Shown here: piece after piece, positions 1-6,439 of the stretch
Layout: the number at the start of each line of letters is the position of its first letter
Numbering within the stretch: position 1 is the first letter of the stretch
Source of the DNA: Myxococcus llanfairpwllgwyngyllgogerychwyrndrobwllllantysiliogogogochensis
GTDB lineage: Bacteria; Myxococcota; Myxococcia; Myxococcales; Myxococcaceae
Assembly (NCBI RefSeq): GCF_006636215.1
Contig: NZ_VIFM01000070.1
Coordinates: forward strand, 1 to 44,946
Reading direction: 5' to 3'
DNA length: 44,946 nucleotides
The notes under the pieces: model-generated
Seen by the model: the letters and a program-made list of their open reading frames with translations, nothing else
Database searches by the model: none
Told to the model about the DNA's origin: nothing
Program-made: the position numbers and the translations under genes

Positions 1-981
1 GCCCCACCCCCACAATCCCCCGCTCTCGTCGAGCGCGATGACCCACTGGCTTCCTCCTGCGGCAAGCTCTTTGACGCGAGCGGGGATGTTCAACGAATTC
101 GGTCGCGCATAGTCGGGGTTGTTGCCCCTGCCCAAGGTCTCACCGGCGGCGCTGCCGCCCCAGGCCCAGACCTTGCCGGTGTCATCGAGCGCGAAGATGC
201 TGCTGTCGTTCGTGGTGAAGCTCGTGATTCGCACGCCCTGCGGCAGCGGGACGCGCACGGGCCGGGTGATGTTGCGCGGCTCCCTGTTGCCGTCTCCCGC
301 GATGCCCAACGTGTCTCCAATCGCTTTGCCGCTCATGCCCCAGACCCAGACGGAGCCGTCCGCCTTCAGCGCCATGTTGAACAGCAGCGCGCTGCGCACC
401 GCGATGACGTTGTCGAACGTCGCGCCGGTGGAGTCCTGGAGGATGAGGTACGGCTGGCCGTTGTTCGGCGTCGTCGTGCGGTTGGGGTAGTCGTTCGTGG
501 TGCCGTCGCCCCGCTGGCCGTAGAGGTTCTGTCCAAAGGTCCAGACGCGGCCCTGGACATCGAGCGCGACGCTCTGGAAACCGCCGCCCGCCACGTCCTT
601 GAAACGCAGCTCCGCGGGCAGGGCGATGTCGACGGGCGGGACCTGGTTGTATGGGTTGGCGTGGCCGACGCCGAGCTGCCCGGCGCGGTTGGAGCCGATG
701 CCCAACACCCGACCGTTCACCAGGTAGAACAACTGGTACTCGGCGCTGGCGATGCGGGTCAGCCCCGCGAGGCTGTCGGTGGGCCCTCCACCCGCGTCCT
801 GCGTTCCCGCATCCTGAGTCCCCGCGTCTGGTGCTCCCGCGTCTTGTGTTCCCGCGTCGTCGCCGGCCACCTCGATGAACCCCGTGTCTGGAGGGTCCTC
901 CGTTCCCGAATCATCGGACGACGCGGAGCACCCCATGAGGACCACGGCGAGCGAGACGAAGAGCGTACGGAAAAGTGACAT
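1..981 (-). CDS. RCC1-repeat lipoprotein (3' end outside window)
   Basis: The frame runs 327 codons from an ATG at 981 to the window edge without a stop, so only the N-terminal part is present. It begins with a lipoprotein signal (MSLFRTLFVSLAVVLMGCSA, lipobox VLMGC near residue 18). A linker rich in D-A-G-T-Q repeats follows. RCC1-type blades come next, with recurrent WGxN/WGWG and GQLG/GQRGDG motifs, up to a final WGWG at the edge. RCC1 repeats fold into seven-bladed beta-propellers that usually mediate protein binding. Export and anchoring at the outer membrane are inferred from the signal. The binding partner cannot be told. The gene is transcribed away from the LytS operon, and an 8-bp inverted repeat spans its start codon. 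Confidence 0.85.
   Translation of the reverse strand, partial: MSLFRTLFVSLAVVLMGCSASSDDSGTEDPPDTGFIEVAGDDAGTQDAGAPDAGTQDAGTQDAGGGPTDSLAGLTRIASAEYQLFYLVNGRVLGIGSNRAGQLGVGHANPYNQVPPVDIALPAELRFKDVAGGGFQSVALDVQGRVWTFGQNLYGQRGDGTTNDYPNRTTTPNNGQPYLILQDSTGATFDNVIAVRSALLFNMALKADGSVWVWGMSGKAIGDTLGIAGDGNREPRNITRPVRVPLPQGVRITSFTTNDSSIFALDDTGKVWAWGGSAAGETLGRGNNPDYARPNSLNIPARVKELAAGGSQWVIALDESGGLWGWG
794..859. repeat. 15-bp tandem repeat encoding the D-A-G-x-x linker
   Basis: Four full 15-bp units (794-808, 809-823, 824-838, 839-853) plus a partial one lie inside the RCC1 lipoprotein gene. On the minus strand they encode D-A-G-[TA]-[QP] repeats between the lipidated cysteine and the propeller. Such linkers are common in myxobacterial lipoproteins. 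Units differ at a few bases. Confidence 0.75.
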
Positions 982-997
982 GTGTCTATTGTCACTT
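973..997. promoter_or_regulatory. Inverted repeat spanning the start codon of the RCC1 lipoprotein
   Basis: Arms AAGTGACA (973-980) and TGTCACTT (990-997) are perfect inverse complements separated by 9 bases. The minus-strand ATG (981-979) sits at the arm edge. It could be an operator read as DNA, or an mRNA hairpin covering the start. No regulator can be assigned. Confidence 0.5.
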
Positions 998-1168
998 GAT
1001 TGCCGCAATAAAGGGAAGTCAGGCGGAGATGGACTCCGTCCGACATCCTTCAATCGCCCCCGGTCACGGGGCTGACCTGCCTGCTCACTCGGGCCCGCGA
1101 GCCTGGCCTTCAGAGGGGAGCCCGGCGTGGATGTGAAAGCCGACGCGAGTCCGTGTACCTTGGGTGGC

Positions 1169-2215
1169 ATGTCACGCGGACGCGGTTGGATTTTGTGGGT
1201 GGCGGCCTTCGCCTACTGGACCTTGCAGGGGCTTGCCGCCTCCAGTGAGGCGCACTCGGTGCGGGGCGTGTCCTGGGCTCATGCGCTGCTCACGGATGGC
1301 TTCGCCACCGCGCTGTGGGCACCCGTCACCATCGCCGTCGTGTACTACGGCCTGCGCTTCCCCTTCGAGCGGCGTCGCTGGCGCTCCCGTCTGGCGCTGC
1401 ACGTGGGCGGCGCGCTCGCCGTCTCGTTCTTCCGCGCCACGGTCATCTACTCGCTGGACCCGTACTTCCACTGGTACGACGCGCCCCCCGCCTACACGGC
1501 CGTCCTCGAGCACGCGCTGCTCTACAACCCGTTCATCTACCTGACGCTCCTCGGTGTGGCGCACGCCATCTACTACGCCGAGCAGCTCCGGCTTCGGGAC
1601 ACCCAGCTCGCCCGCGCCCAGCTCCACGTCCTCAAGTCCCAGCTTCACCCGCACTTCCTCTTCAATACGCTCAACTCCATCTCCGCCCTGGTGCACCGGG
1701 ACCCGATGGGCAGCGAGCGGATGATTGCTCGGCTCAGTGACTTGCTGCGGGGCACGCTGGATGCCGCGGGCCGCGAGGAGGTGACGCTGCGGGACGAACT
1801 GCGCACCCTCCAGCTCTACCTGGACATCCAGGGCGTGCGCTTCACGGACCGGCTCCAGGTGAAGCACGAAATCGAGCAGGACACGCTCGGCGCCCACGTG
1901 CCGCACTTGTTGCTCCAGCCTTTGGTGGAGAACGCCATCCAGCATGGCATCGCCCCACGCTCCGCCCCGGGCACGGTGACGGTGTCCGCCCGGCGCGAGG
2001 GCTCGGCGCTGCTCCTGGAGGTCCGCGACGACGGCGTCGGGCTGCGCGAGGCGACAGCGCCCAGGCCCTCGGGAGGCGGCAAGGGCCTGTGGATTACGCG
2101 GGAGCGTCTGGTACAGCTCTACGGCCCGGACCACCGGCTGGAGCTGCGCGGACGCTCGGAGGGCGGGGCGCTGGTGTCCCTGGCCATTCCCTTCCGGACG
2201 GAGCCGGCGACATGA
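1169..2215 (+). CDS. LytS-type sensor histidine kinase
   Basis: This is a 348-residue membrane kinase that should autophosphorylate and pass phosphate to the regulator encoded immediately downstream. The N-terminal half has about four hydrophobic segments (residues roughly 6-23, 45-63, 75-93, 120-137) and no large extracytoplasmic sensor. The His_kinase motif QLHPHFLFNTLNS has the conserved PHFL histidine at about residue 162. The HATPase domain shows an N-box (QPLVENAIQHG) and G-boxes (DDGVGL, GGGKGLWI). A GTG 14 codons upstream (1127) is also in frame. I chose the ATG at 1169 because MSRGRGW runs straight into the first membrane segment. The stop overlaps the next start (ATGA at 2212-2215), so the pair is translationally coupled. 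Confidence 0.88.
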   Translation: MSRGRGWILWVAAFAYWTLQGLAASSEAHSVRGVSWAHALLTDGFATALWAPVTIAVVYYGLRFPFERRRWRSRLALHVGGALAVSFFRATVIYSLDPYFHWYDAPPAYTAVLEHALLYNPFIYLTLLGVAHAIYYAEQLRLRDTQLARAQLHVLKSQLHPHFLFNTLNSISALVHRDPMGSERMIARLSDLLRGTLDAAGREEVTLRDELRTLQLYLDIQGVRFTDRLQVKHEIEQDTLGAHVPHLLLQPLVENAIQHGIAPRSAPGTVTVSARREGSALLLEVRDDGVGLREATAPRPSGGGKGLWITRERLVQLYGPDHRLELRGRSEGGALVSLAIPFRTEPAT

Positions 2216-2997
2216 CTCCGCCCATCCGCGTGCTCATCGTCGACGATGAGCCGCTGGCCCGGGAGCGGCTGAAGGAACTGCTCGCGGACGAGTCGGACAT
2301 GGCCGTCATCGGCGAGTGTCGCGACGGTGTGGAGGCCATCGCCGCCATTGGCAGGGAGCGTCCGGACCTGGTGCTGCTGGACGTGCAGATGCCGGAGCCC
2401 GACGGCTTCGGCGTGCTGCGCGCGGTGGCCCAGGAGCAGCAGCCGGCGGTCATCTTCGTGACGGCGCACCGGGACTTCGCGGTGCAGGCGTTCGAGGCCA
2501 ACGCGCTCGACTACCTGCTCAAGCCGTTCGACAGGGAGCGCTTCCGTCTCAGCCTCGCGCGGGTGCGCGAGCGCCGCCGCACCGGGGCCATGGAGTTGGA
2601 CTCGGACCTCATCGAGCGGCTCGAGTCGCTGTCGCAGCGACTGCCTCCCACGTCGGAGCCCTACGCGACGAAGTTGGTGACCAAGGTGGGCTGGCGCATG
2701 CGGTTTCTTCGCGTGGAGGACATCGACTACCTGGAGGCGGAGGGAAACTACGTCTCCGTCCACCTGGGCAAGCAGTCGTACCTGGCGCGCGAGACGATGA
2801 ACGCGCTGGAGGCGAAGCTGGACCCGAAGGACTTCGTGCGTGCGCACCGCTCGCTCATCGTCCGCGTGGACCGCATCGAGGAAGTGGAGCCGCTGCCCCC
2901 GGGCGAGTTCGTGCTGACACTGAGGGATGGCACGAAGCTGACGTCCGGCCGGAGCTACCGCGCCAGGCTCCAGCGGGCCCTGGACCTGCCCTCCTGA
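2212..2997 (+). CDS. LytTR-family response regulator
   Basis: This 261-residue cytoplasmic regulator is the partner of the LytS kinase, with which it overlaps by 4 bp. The receiver domain has the acidic pair D11/D12, the phospho-acceptor D57 in LVLLDVQMP, T84 and K104 (LLKPF). The C-terminal LytTR DNA-binding domain spans about residues 150-255 and contains the family patterns DIDYLEAEGNYVSVH, FVRAHRSLIV and SGRSYRARL. LytTR proteins bind paired direct repeats about 21 bp apart. Just such a pair, resembling the ACCGTTCGT-like consensus, lies 19 bp beyond this stop, upstream of the PD40 lipoprotein gene. That makes the lipoprotein gene the best candidate target. Confidence 0.92.
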   Translation: MTPPIRVLIVDDEPLARERLKELLADESDMAVIGECRDGVEAIAAIGRERPDLVLLDVQMPEPDGFGVLRAVAQEQQPAVIFVTAHRDFAVQAFEANALDYLLKPFDRERFRLSLARVRERRRTGAMELDSDLIERLESLSQRLPPTSEPYATKLVTKVGWRMRFLRVEDIDYLEAEGNYVSVHLGKQSYLARETMNALEAKLDPKDFVRAHRSLIVRVDRIEEVEPLPPGEFVLTLRDGTKLTSGRSYRARLQRALDLPS

Positions 2998-3015
2998 GCG
3001 GGGTGGGGCGGCGAT

Positions 3016-3051
3016 TCCACCGTTGGCCCCAGGACCTCCACCGTTCGTCAC
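3016..3051 (+). promoter_or_regulatory. Direct-repeat pair resembling LytTR/AlgR binding sites
   Basis: TCCACCGTT occurs at 3016-3024 and again at 3037-3045. The starts are exactly 21 bp apart, two helical turns. The second copy continues CGTCAC, giving ACCGTTCGTC, which fits the LytTR/AlgR-type consensus. The pair lies between the LytTR regulator stop (2997) and the PD40 lipoprotein start (3112). Assignment to the adjacent regulator is inference. Confidence 0.6.
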
Positions 3052-3111
3052 AACTCCATCGCGAGCGTTGGGAGGTCGGGCGACTGTGTCTCCAACACAA
3101 GGAGACGTCGC

Positions 3112-4086
3112 ATGAATCGATTCACCCCTGGGAAGTCGTGGTCTCTTGGCCTCTTCGTCGCCATGTCCTCCATGACGATGGCGTGCGCCGCGCAGGAGCC
3201 TGAGTCCGCCAAGGTGGCGGAGGCGCTCGGCGCGCAAGAGGTGTCCAGCGAGTCGTTGCGGTTCCTGACCTGCCCCGCGGGCGGCAGCATGTTCGCGCCG
3301 GGAGAGGTCTCCCTCCCGGACCGCTCGGAGTACCGGCTCACCTTCTCCTCGGACGGCAACACGGCGTACTACCACGTGGATGCGGCGGAGGCGCCGTTCC
3401 AGGCCATCTACGAGACGCACAAGGTGAACGGCCACTTCACCCCCGGACAGCTGGTGTCCTTCTCCGGCACGTACCTGGACACCGACCCGTTCCTCACGCC
3501 GGACGGCAACTCGCTGTTCTTCTCGTCCACCCGTCCCGTGACGGGCACCGAGGAGCGCGCGGACTCGGACCTGTGGGTGGTGCACAAGCAGGCGGATGGA
3601 AGCTGGGGCGCGCCGCAGCACCTGGGCCCCAACGTCAACTCGGACCGCCAGGAACTCTACGTCAGCGCGACGCGTGATGGGACGGTGTACTTCGCCAGCG
3701 GCACGTTCGACTCGGACTTCAACATCTACCGCTCGGAGCGCCGCGGCCCCGGCTACGCCCCCGCGGAGAAGCTGGGCACGGGCGTCAACAGCCCGGACTA
3801 CTGGGAGTACAACTCGCACATCTCCGCGGACGGCCGGGTGCTCATCTTCGCCTCGCTGAACCGTCCGGAGGGTCACGGCCTGGGAGACCTGTACGCGAGC
3901 ATCAACATCGGGGGGCGCTTCACCAAGGCCATCAACCTGGGGCCGGCGGTGAACACGGAGAAGGACGAGTTCCACCCTTCGCTGAGCGTGGACGGGCGTC
4001 ACCTCTACTTCGTGCGGCAGACGTGGGCGCCGTTCGTGCCGTCGGACTTCTACCAGCTCGACACCTACTGCCTGCTGTTCCAGTGA
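3112..4086 (+). CDS. PD40 (WD40-like) beta-propeller lipoprotein
   Basis: This is a 324-residue exported protein. It starts MNRFTPGKSWSLG with a hydrophobic signal ending TMACAAQ, a plausible but imperfect lipobox. The body has about five PD40 blades: EYRLTFSSDGNTAYYH, DPFLTPDGNSLFFSSTRP, ELYVSATRDGTVYFAS, NSHISADGRVLIFAS and FHPSLSVDGRHLYFVRQ. These are TolB-like propellers that normally bind protein or glycan partners rather than catalyse. It lies 114 bp after the LytTR regulator and directly behind LytTR-like boxes, so it is probably an output of that two-component system. A good Shine-Dalgarno (AAGGAGA) precedes the ATG. Confidence 0.85.
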   Translation: MNRFTPGKSWSLGLFVAMSSMTMACAAQEPESAKVAEALGAQEVSSESLRFLTCPAGGSMFAPGEVSLPDRSEYRLTFSSDGNTAYYHVDAAEAPFQAIYETHKVNGHFTPGQLVSFSGTYLDTDPFLTPDGNSLFFSSTRPVTGTEERADSDLWVVHKQADGSWGAPQHLGPNVNSDRQELYVSATRDGTVYFASGTFDSDFNIYRSERRGPGYAPAEKLGTGVNSPDYWEYNSHISADGRVLIFASLNRPEGHGLGDLYASINIGGRFTKAINLGPAVNTEKDEFHPSLSVDGRHLYFVRQTWAPFVPSDFYQLDTYCLLFQ

Positions 4087-4225
4087 CGGCGAGGGAGACC
4101 GCCACCCGGGGCGGCGCTCTCTTGACGTGAAGCAAGGCGGGGCGGGCGGGGAGTGGCGCAGGGGCACTCCACGCTCGCCTCGCTGTTTCGTCGGGGGGGG
4201 ATTCAGCCGGCGATGTACCGCGCGC

Positions 4226-5056
4226 CTATCGCGAGGCGCGCTTCCCACGTGCGGCGGCGGCCTGCGCGGCGTACTGCCCGGGCGCGCGGCCCACGAGCGC
4301 CTTGAAGTCCCGGATGAAGTGGGACTGGTCGAAGTAGCCGAGCTGGAGCGCGAGGCTCGCCATGTCGGGCGCGTCCGCTCGCGCGAGCTGCTCGGCGGCT
4401 TCGTGCAGGCGATATCGCTGGATGACCCACTTGGGGCTCACGCCCACGGCCGCGCTGAAGCGTCGCTGGAGGTTGCGCGGCTCCAGCCCCGCGAGCGCCG
4501 CCACCTGCTCCATCCGCGTGAGGGACGCGTCCACGGCGAGCCGCTCCACCAGGTCGCGCATCCGCGCAATCGGCTCGGGCATGGCGGGCATTAGAGGTCG
4601 CAGGAAGTCCTCGGCCAGCACCATGCACCGCCGCACGTCCGGCTCCGCGAGGATGGCGTCCTTGAGCGCGATGCTCTCCTGGCCGAACACGGAGCGCAGG
4701 CTCACCGTCCGGTCCGTGAGGCGCGACAGCGGGGCCTTGAGCCAGGGCTGGAAGGCGGCGGGACGGAACTTGATGCCGAACACGCGCGACTGTCCCTGGA
4801 GCCTGCGGTGGAACCGGCGTGACTGCACGCCCGCGATGCGCGCCTGGTCCCGCTCGAACACCAGGTGCACGCAGGGGTGGGGCAGGGTCTCCGCCAGCAG
4901 GGGCGGCTCGCCGCGCAAATCCCAGCGCACCGTCCAGAAGTGCTGGATGAACGCTTCCAGGTCAGCGGAGGGAGCGAAGCGCTCGTGCGCAATCCTGCCC
5001 TCGGGGGCGGGGCGCTGAAGGACGCCACGGGGCGCGTCGATGCGAGGGCGGCTCAC
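4226..5056 (-). CDS. AraC-family regulator with DUF6597-like N-terminal domain
   Basis: This is a transcription regulator of about 276 residues. The N-terminal region (around residues 15-110) with FIQHFWTVRW, LLAETLPHPCVHLVFE and FGIKFRPAAFQPWL matches the DUF6597-type domain found ahead of AraC helix-turn-helix modules. The C-terminal third has both helix-turn-helix units (LTRMEQVAALAGLEPRNLQR and ASLALQLGYFDQSHFIRDFK) and ends with a basic, alanine-rich tail. The start is uncertain. The GTG at 5056 is used, and an in-frame TTG lies further upstream. It is divergent from the DUF3224 lipoprotein gene at 5147, its most likely target together with itself. The 90-bp space contains TTGC and GCAA half sites at about 5086-5104, which I do not call an operator. 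Confidence 0.8.
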   Translation of the reverse strand: MSRPRIDAPRGVLQRPAPEGRIAHERFAPSADLEAFIQHFWTVRWDLRGEPPLLAETLPHPCVHLVFERDQARIAGVQSRRFHRRLQGQSRVFGIKFRPAAFQPWLKAPLSRLTDRTVSLRSVFGQESIALKDAILAEPDVRRCMVLAEDFLRPLMPAMPEPIARMRDLVERLAVDASLTRMEQVAALAGLEPRNLQRRFSAAVGVSPKWVIQRYRLHEAAEQLARADAPDMASLALQLGYFDQSHFIRDFKALVGRAPGQYAAQAAAARGKRASR

Positions 5057-5146
5057 CGGCGGGCATTCTGTCGGCGTGTCGCGTTTTTGCAATCGGCGCG
5101 CAACAGGCACCTGTATCTGGTGGGCCACTCGATGAGGGGCCAGCGC

Positions 5147-5665
5147 ATGATGAAGCCCGGGATGATGATGTTGTTGGCGTGGGCGCTCGGCGCCGTGCTC
5201 GCACAGGGATGCGCGGGCAGTCAGGCGACGGTTCCCCCACGGACAGGGAGCGAGACGAACATGACGAAGCGTGTACAAGGGCCTTTTGACGTCAAGGTGA
5301 AGCCCATGGCCCCGGATGAGGGCGCGGCGGCGTCGCCCATCGGACGGCTGTCCATCGACAAGCGGTACCACGGCGAGCTGGAGGGCACGGGGGTGGGGCA
5401 GATGCTCGCGACGATGGATGACGGCAAGTCGGGCGCCTATGTCGCGATGGAGCGCGTCACCGGAAGCCTCCAGGGGCGCAAGGGCAGCTTCTCCATCCAT
5501 CACACCGGGCGCATGACGCGCGGCGCGTCCGAGCTCACCATCCTCGTCGTCCCCGACTCTGGAACGGACGAACTCAAGGGGCTCTCCGGCTCGATGCAGA
5601 TTCAAATCGACGACAAGGGCGCCCACAGCTACGTGTTCGAGTACACGCTCCCCGACTCGCCGTGA
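5147..5665 (+). CDS. DUF3224 domain lipoprotein
   Basis: This 172-residue protein has an N-terminal lipoprotein signal (MMKPGMMMLLAWALGAVLA, then QGCAGS). A complete DUF3224 domain begins near residue 42: GPFDVKVKP, IGRLSIDKRYHGELEGTG, AYVAMERVTGSLQGRKGSF, ELTILVVPDSGTDELKGLSG and YVFEYTLP. DUF3224 proteins are small beta-barrels of unknown function, usually cytoplasmic and without a signal. The signal is therefore notable. The start was chosen at 5147 because GAGGGG lies about 9 bases upstream. An in-frame ATG at 5132 is the alternative. It is divergent from the AraC-family regulator. Confidence 0.85.
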   Translation: MMKPGMMMLLAWALGAVLAQGCAGSQATVPPRTGSETNMTKRVQGPFDVKVKPMAPDEGAAASPIGRLSIDKRYHGELEGTGVGQMLATMDDGKSGAYVAMERVTGSLQGRKGSFSIHHTGRMTRGASELTILVVPDSGTDELKGLSGSMQIQIDDKGAHSYVFEYTLPDSP

Positions 5666-5676
5666 GCGTCCCACCT

Positions 5677-5697
5677 GGAGCCGGGCATTCCGGCTCC
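5677..5697. terminator. Hairpin between convergent genes
   Basis: A perfect 8-bp stem, GGAGCCGG (5677-5684) and CCGGCTCC (5690-5697), has a 5-base loop and lies 11 bp after the DUF3224 stop. Extra GGCTCCCC copies follow. There is no U-tract, which is usual at this GC. It may serve both convergent genes. Confidence 0.6.
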
Positions 5698-5749
5698 CCG
5701 GCTCCCCGGCTCCGGTGAAAGGCGCCAGGCCCGAGGCGCGCAGGTCCGC

Positions 5750-6349
5750 TCAGCGCAGGACGGAGCGGCCCGCCTTCAGCTCCTGATGGAGCGACTCGCC
5801 GAGGACGAGCTGTCCGTCCTCGCTGAGGACGTGGCTTTGGAGCACCGTCTCGAAGCCGCCGATGACGGCCTCCGGCTTCACCTCCCGCCACGTCTCGTCG
5901 TCGGAGATGAGCGCGCCCACGTCGAGCGCGCCGAACTCCACCTGGTGGCCATCCTCGATGAACACCTTCGCGCTGAGCTTCCCGCTCACGCCCAGCGTGT
6001 CCATGTCGAACGAGTTGGCGTAGAGCACGTTCTGCACCTCGAGGTTGCCCGTCACCCGCACCTCCGAGCCGCAGACCATGTCCCGCGCGCGCAGGTTCCC
6101 CATGACGTAGAGCTTGGAGAAGTCGTCCTCGTTGTAGAACTGGTCCGCGAGGCAGCCCGTCACGGTCAGGTTCCCCACGACGATGATGACGTCATTGGGC
6201 TCCAGCTCGAAGTCACCCTCGAACGTGAGGTCCCCCTGGCGCAGCGCGAACTGGAGGTGCTCGTCGTCTTCACTGAAAGGCGTCTCGAGGAGGCTCTCGA
6301 GAATCATGTTCGCGCGGGCGCGGTCGATGGGGTCGAAGGAGTCAGCCAT
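5750..6349 (-). CDS. Uncharacterised beta-helix-like protein
   Basis: The protein has 199 residues starting MADSFDPIDRARANM; an upstream in-frame ATG at 6388 is less likely. There is no signal peptide or membrane segment. The centre is made of short repeats of the type GDLTFEGDFEL, VVGNLTVTGCL, VMGNLRARDMV, VTGNLEVQNVL and VSGKLSAKVFI. These are spaced about 15-20 residues apart and look like successive rungs of a right-handed beta-helix, as in bactofilins. The flanking parts are acidic. I do not recognise a named family with certainty. A polymer-forming cytoskeletal (bactofilin-related) role is only a structural guess. It lies downstream of the permease gene on the same strand with a 90-bp gap. 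Confidence 0.65.
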   Translation of the reverse strand: MADSFDPIDRARANMILESLLETPFSEDDEHLQFALRQGDLTFEGDFELEPNDVIIVVGNLTVTGCLADQFYNEDDFSKLYVMGNLRARDMVCGSEVRVTGNLEVQNVLYANSFDMDTLGVSGKLSAKVFIEDGHQVEFGALDVGALISDDETWREVKPEAVIGGFETVLQSHVLSEDGQLVLGESLHQELKAGRSVLR

Positions 6350-6439
6350 GCGAGGCACTCTAACGAGCGCCCCCAGGGCCTCAAGCACCGCGGGCCTCCT
6401 CGTCCTCCGGGGCCCGGGCGAATGCTGGAGATTCAGCGC

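Noticed and set aside
690-705. ACCGTT-like element inside the RCC1 lipoprotein gene as a further LytTR box
   Set aside because: It is a single copy within coding sequence, without the paired repeat at about 21 bp.
2119-4248. Open frame of 709 codons on the minus strand
   Set aside because: It is antisense to the LytTR and PD40 genes, both with clear domains; its Arg/His-rich product is typical of a GC-driven shadow frame.
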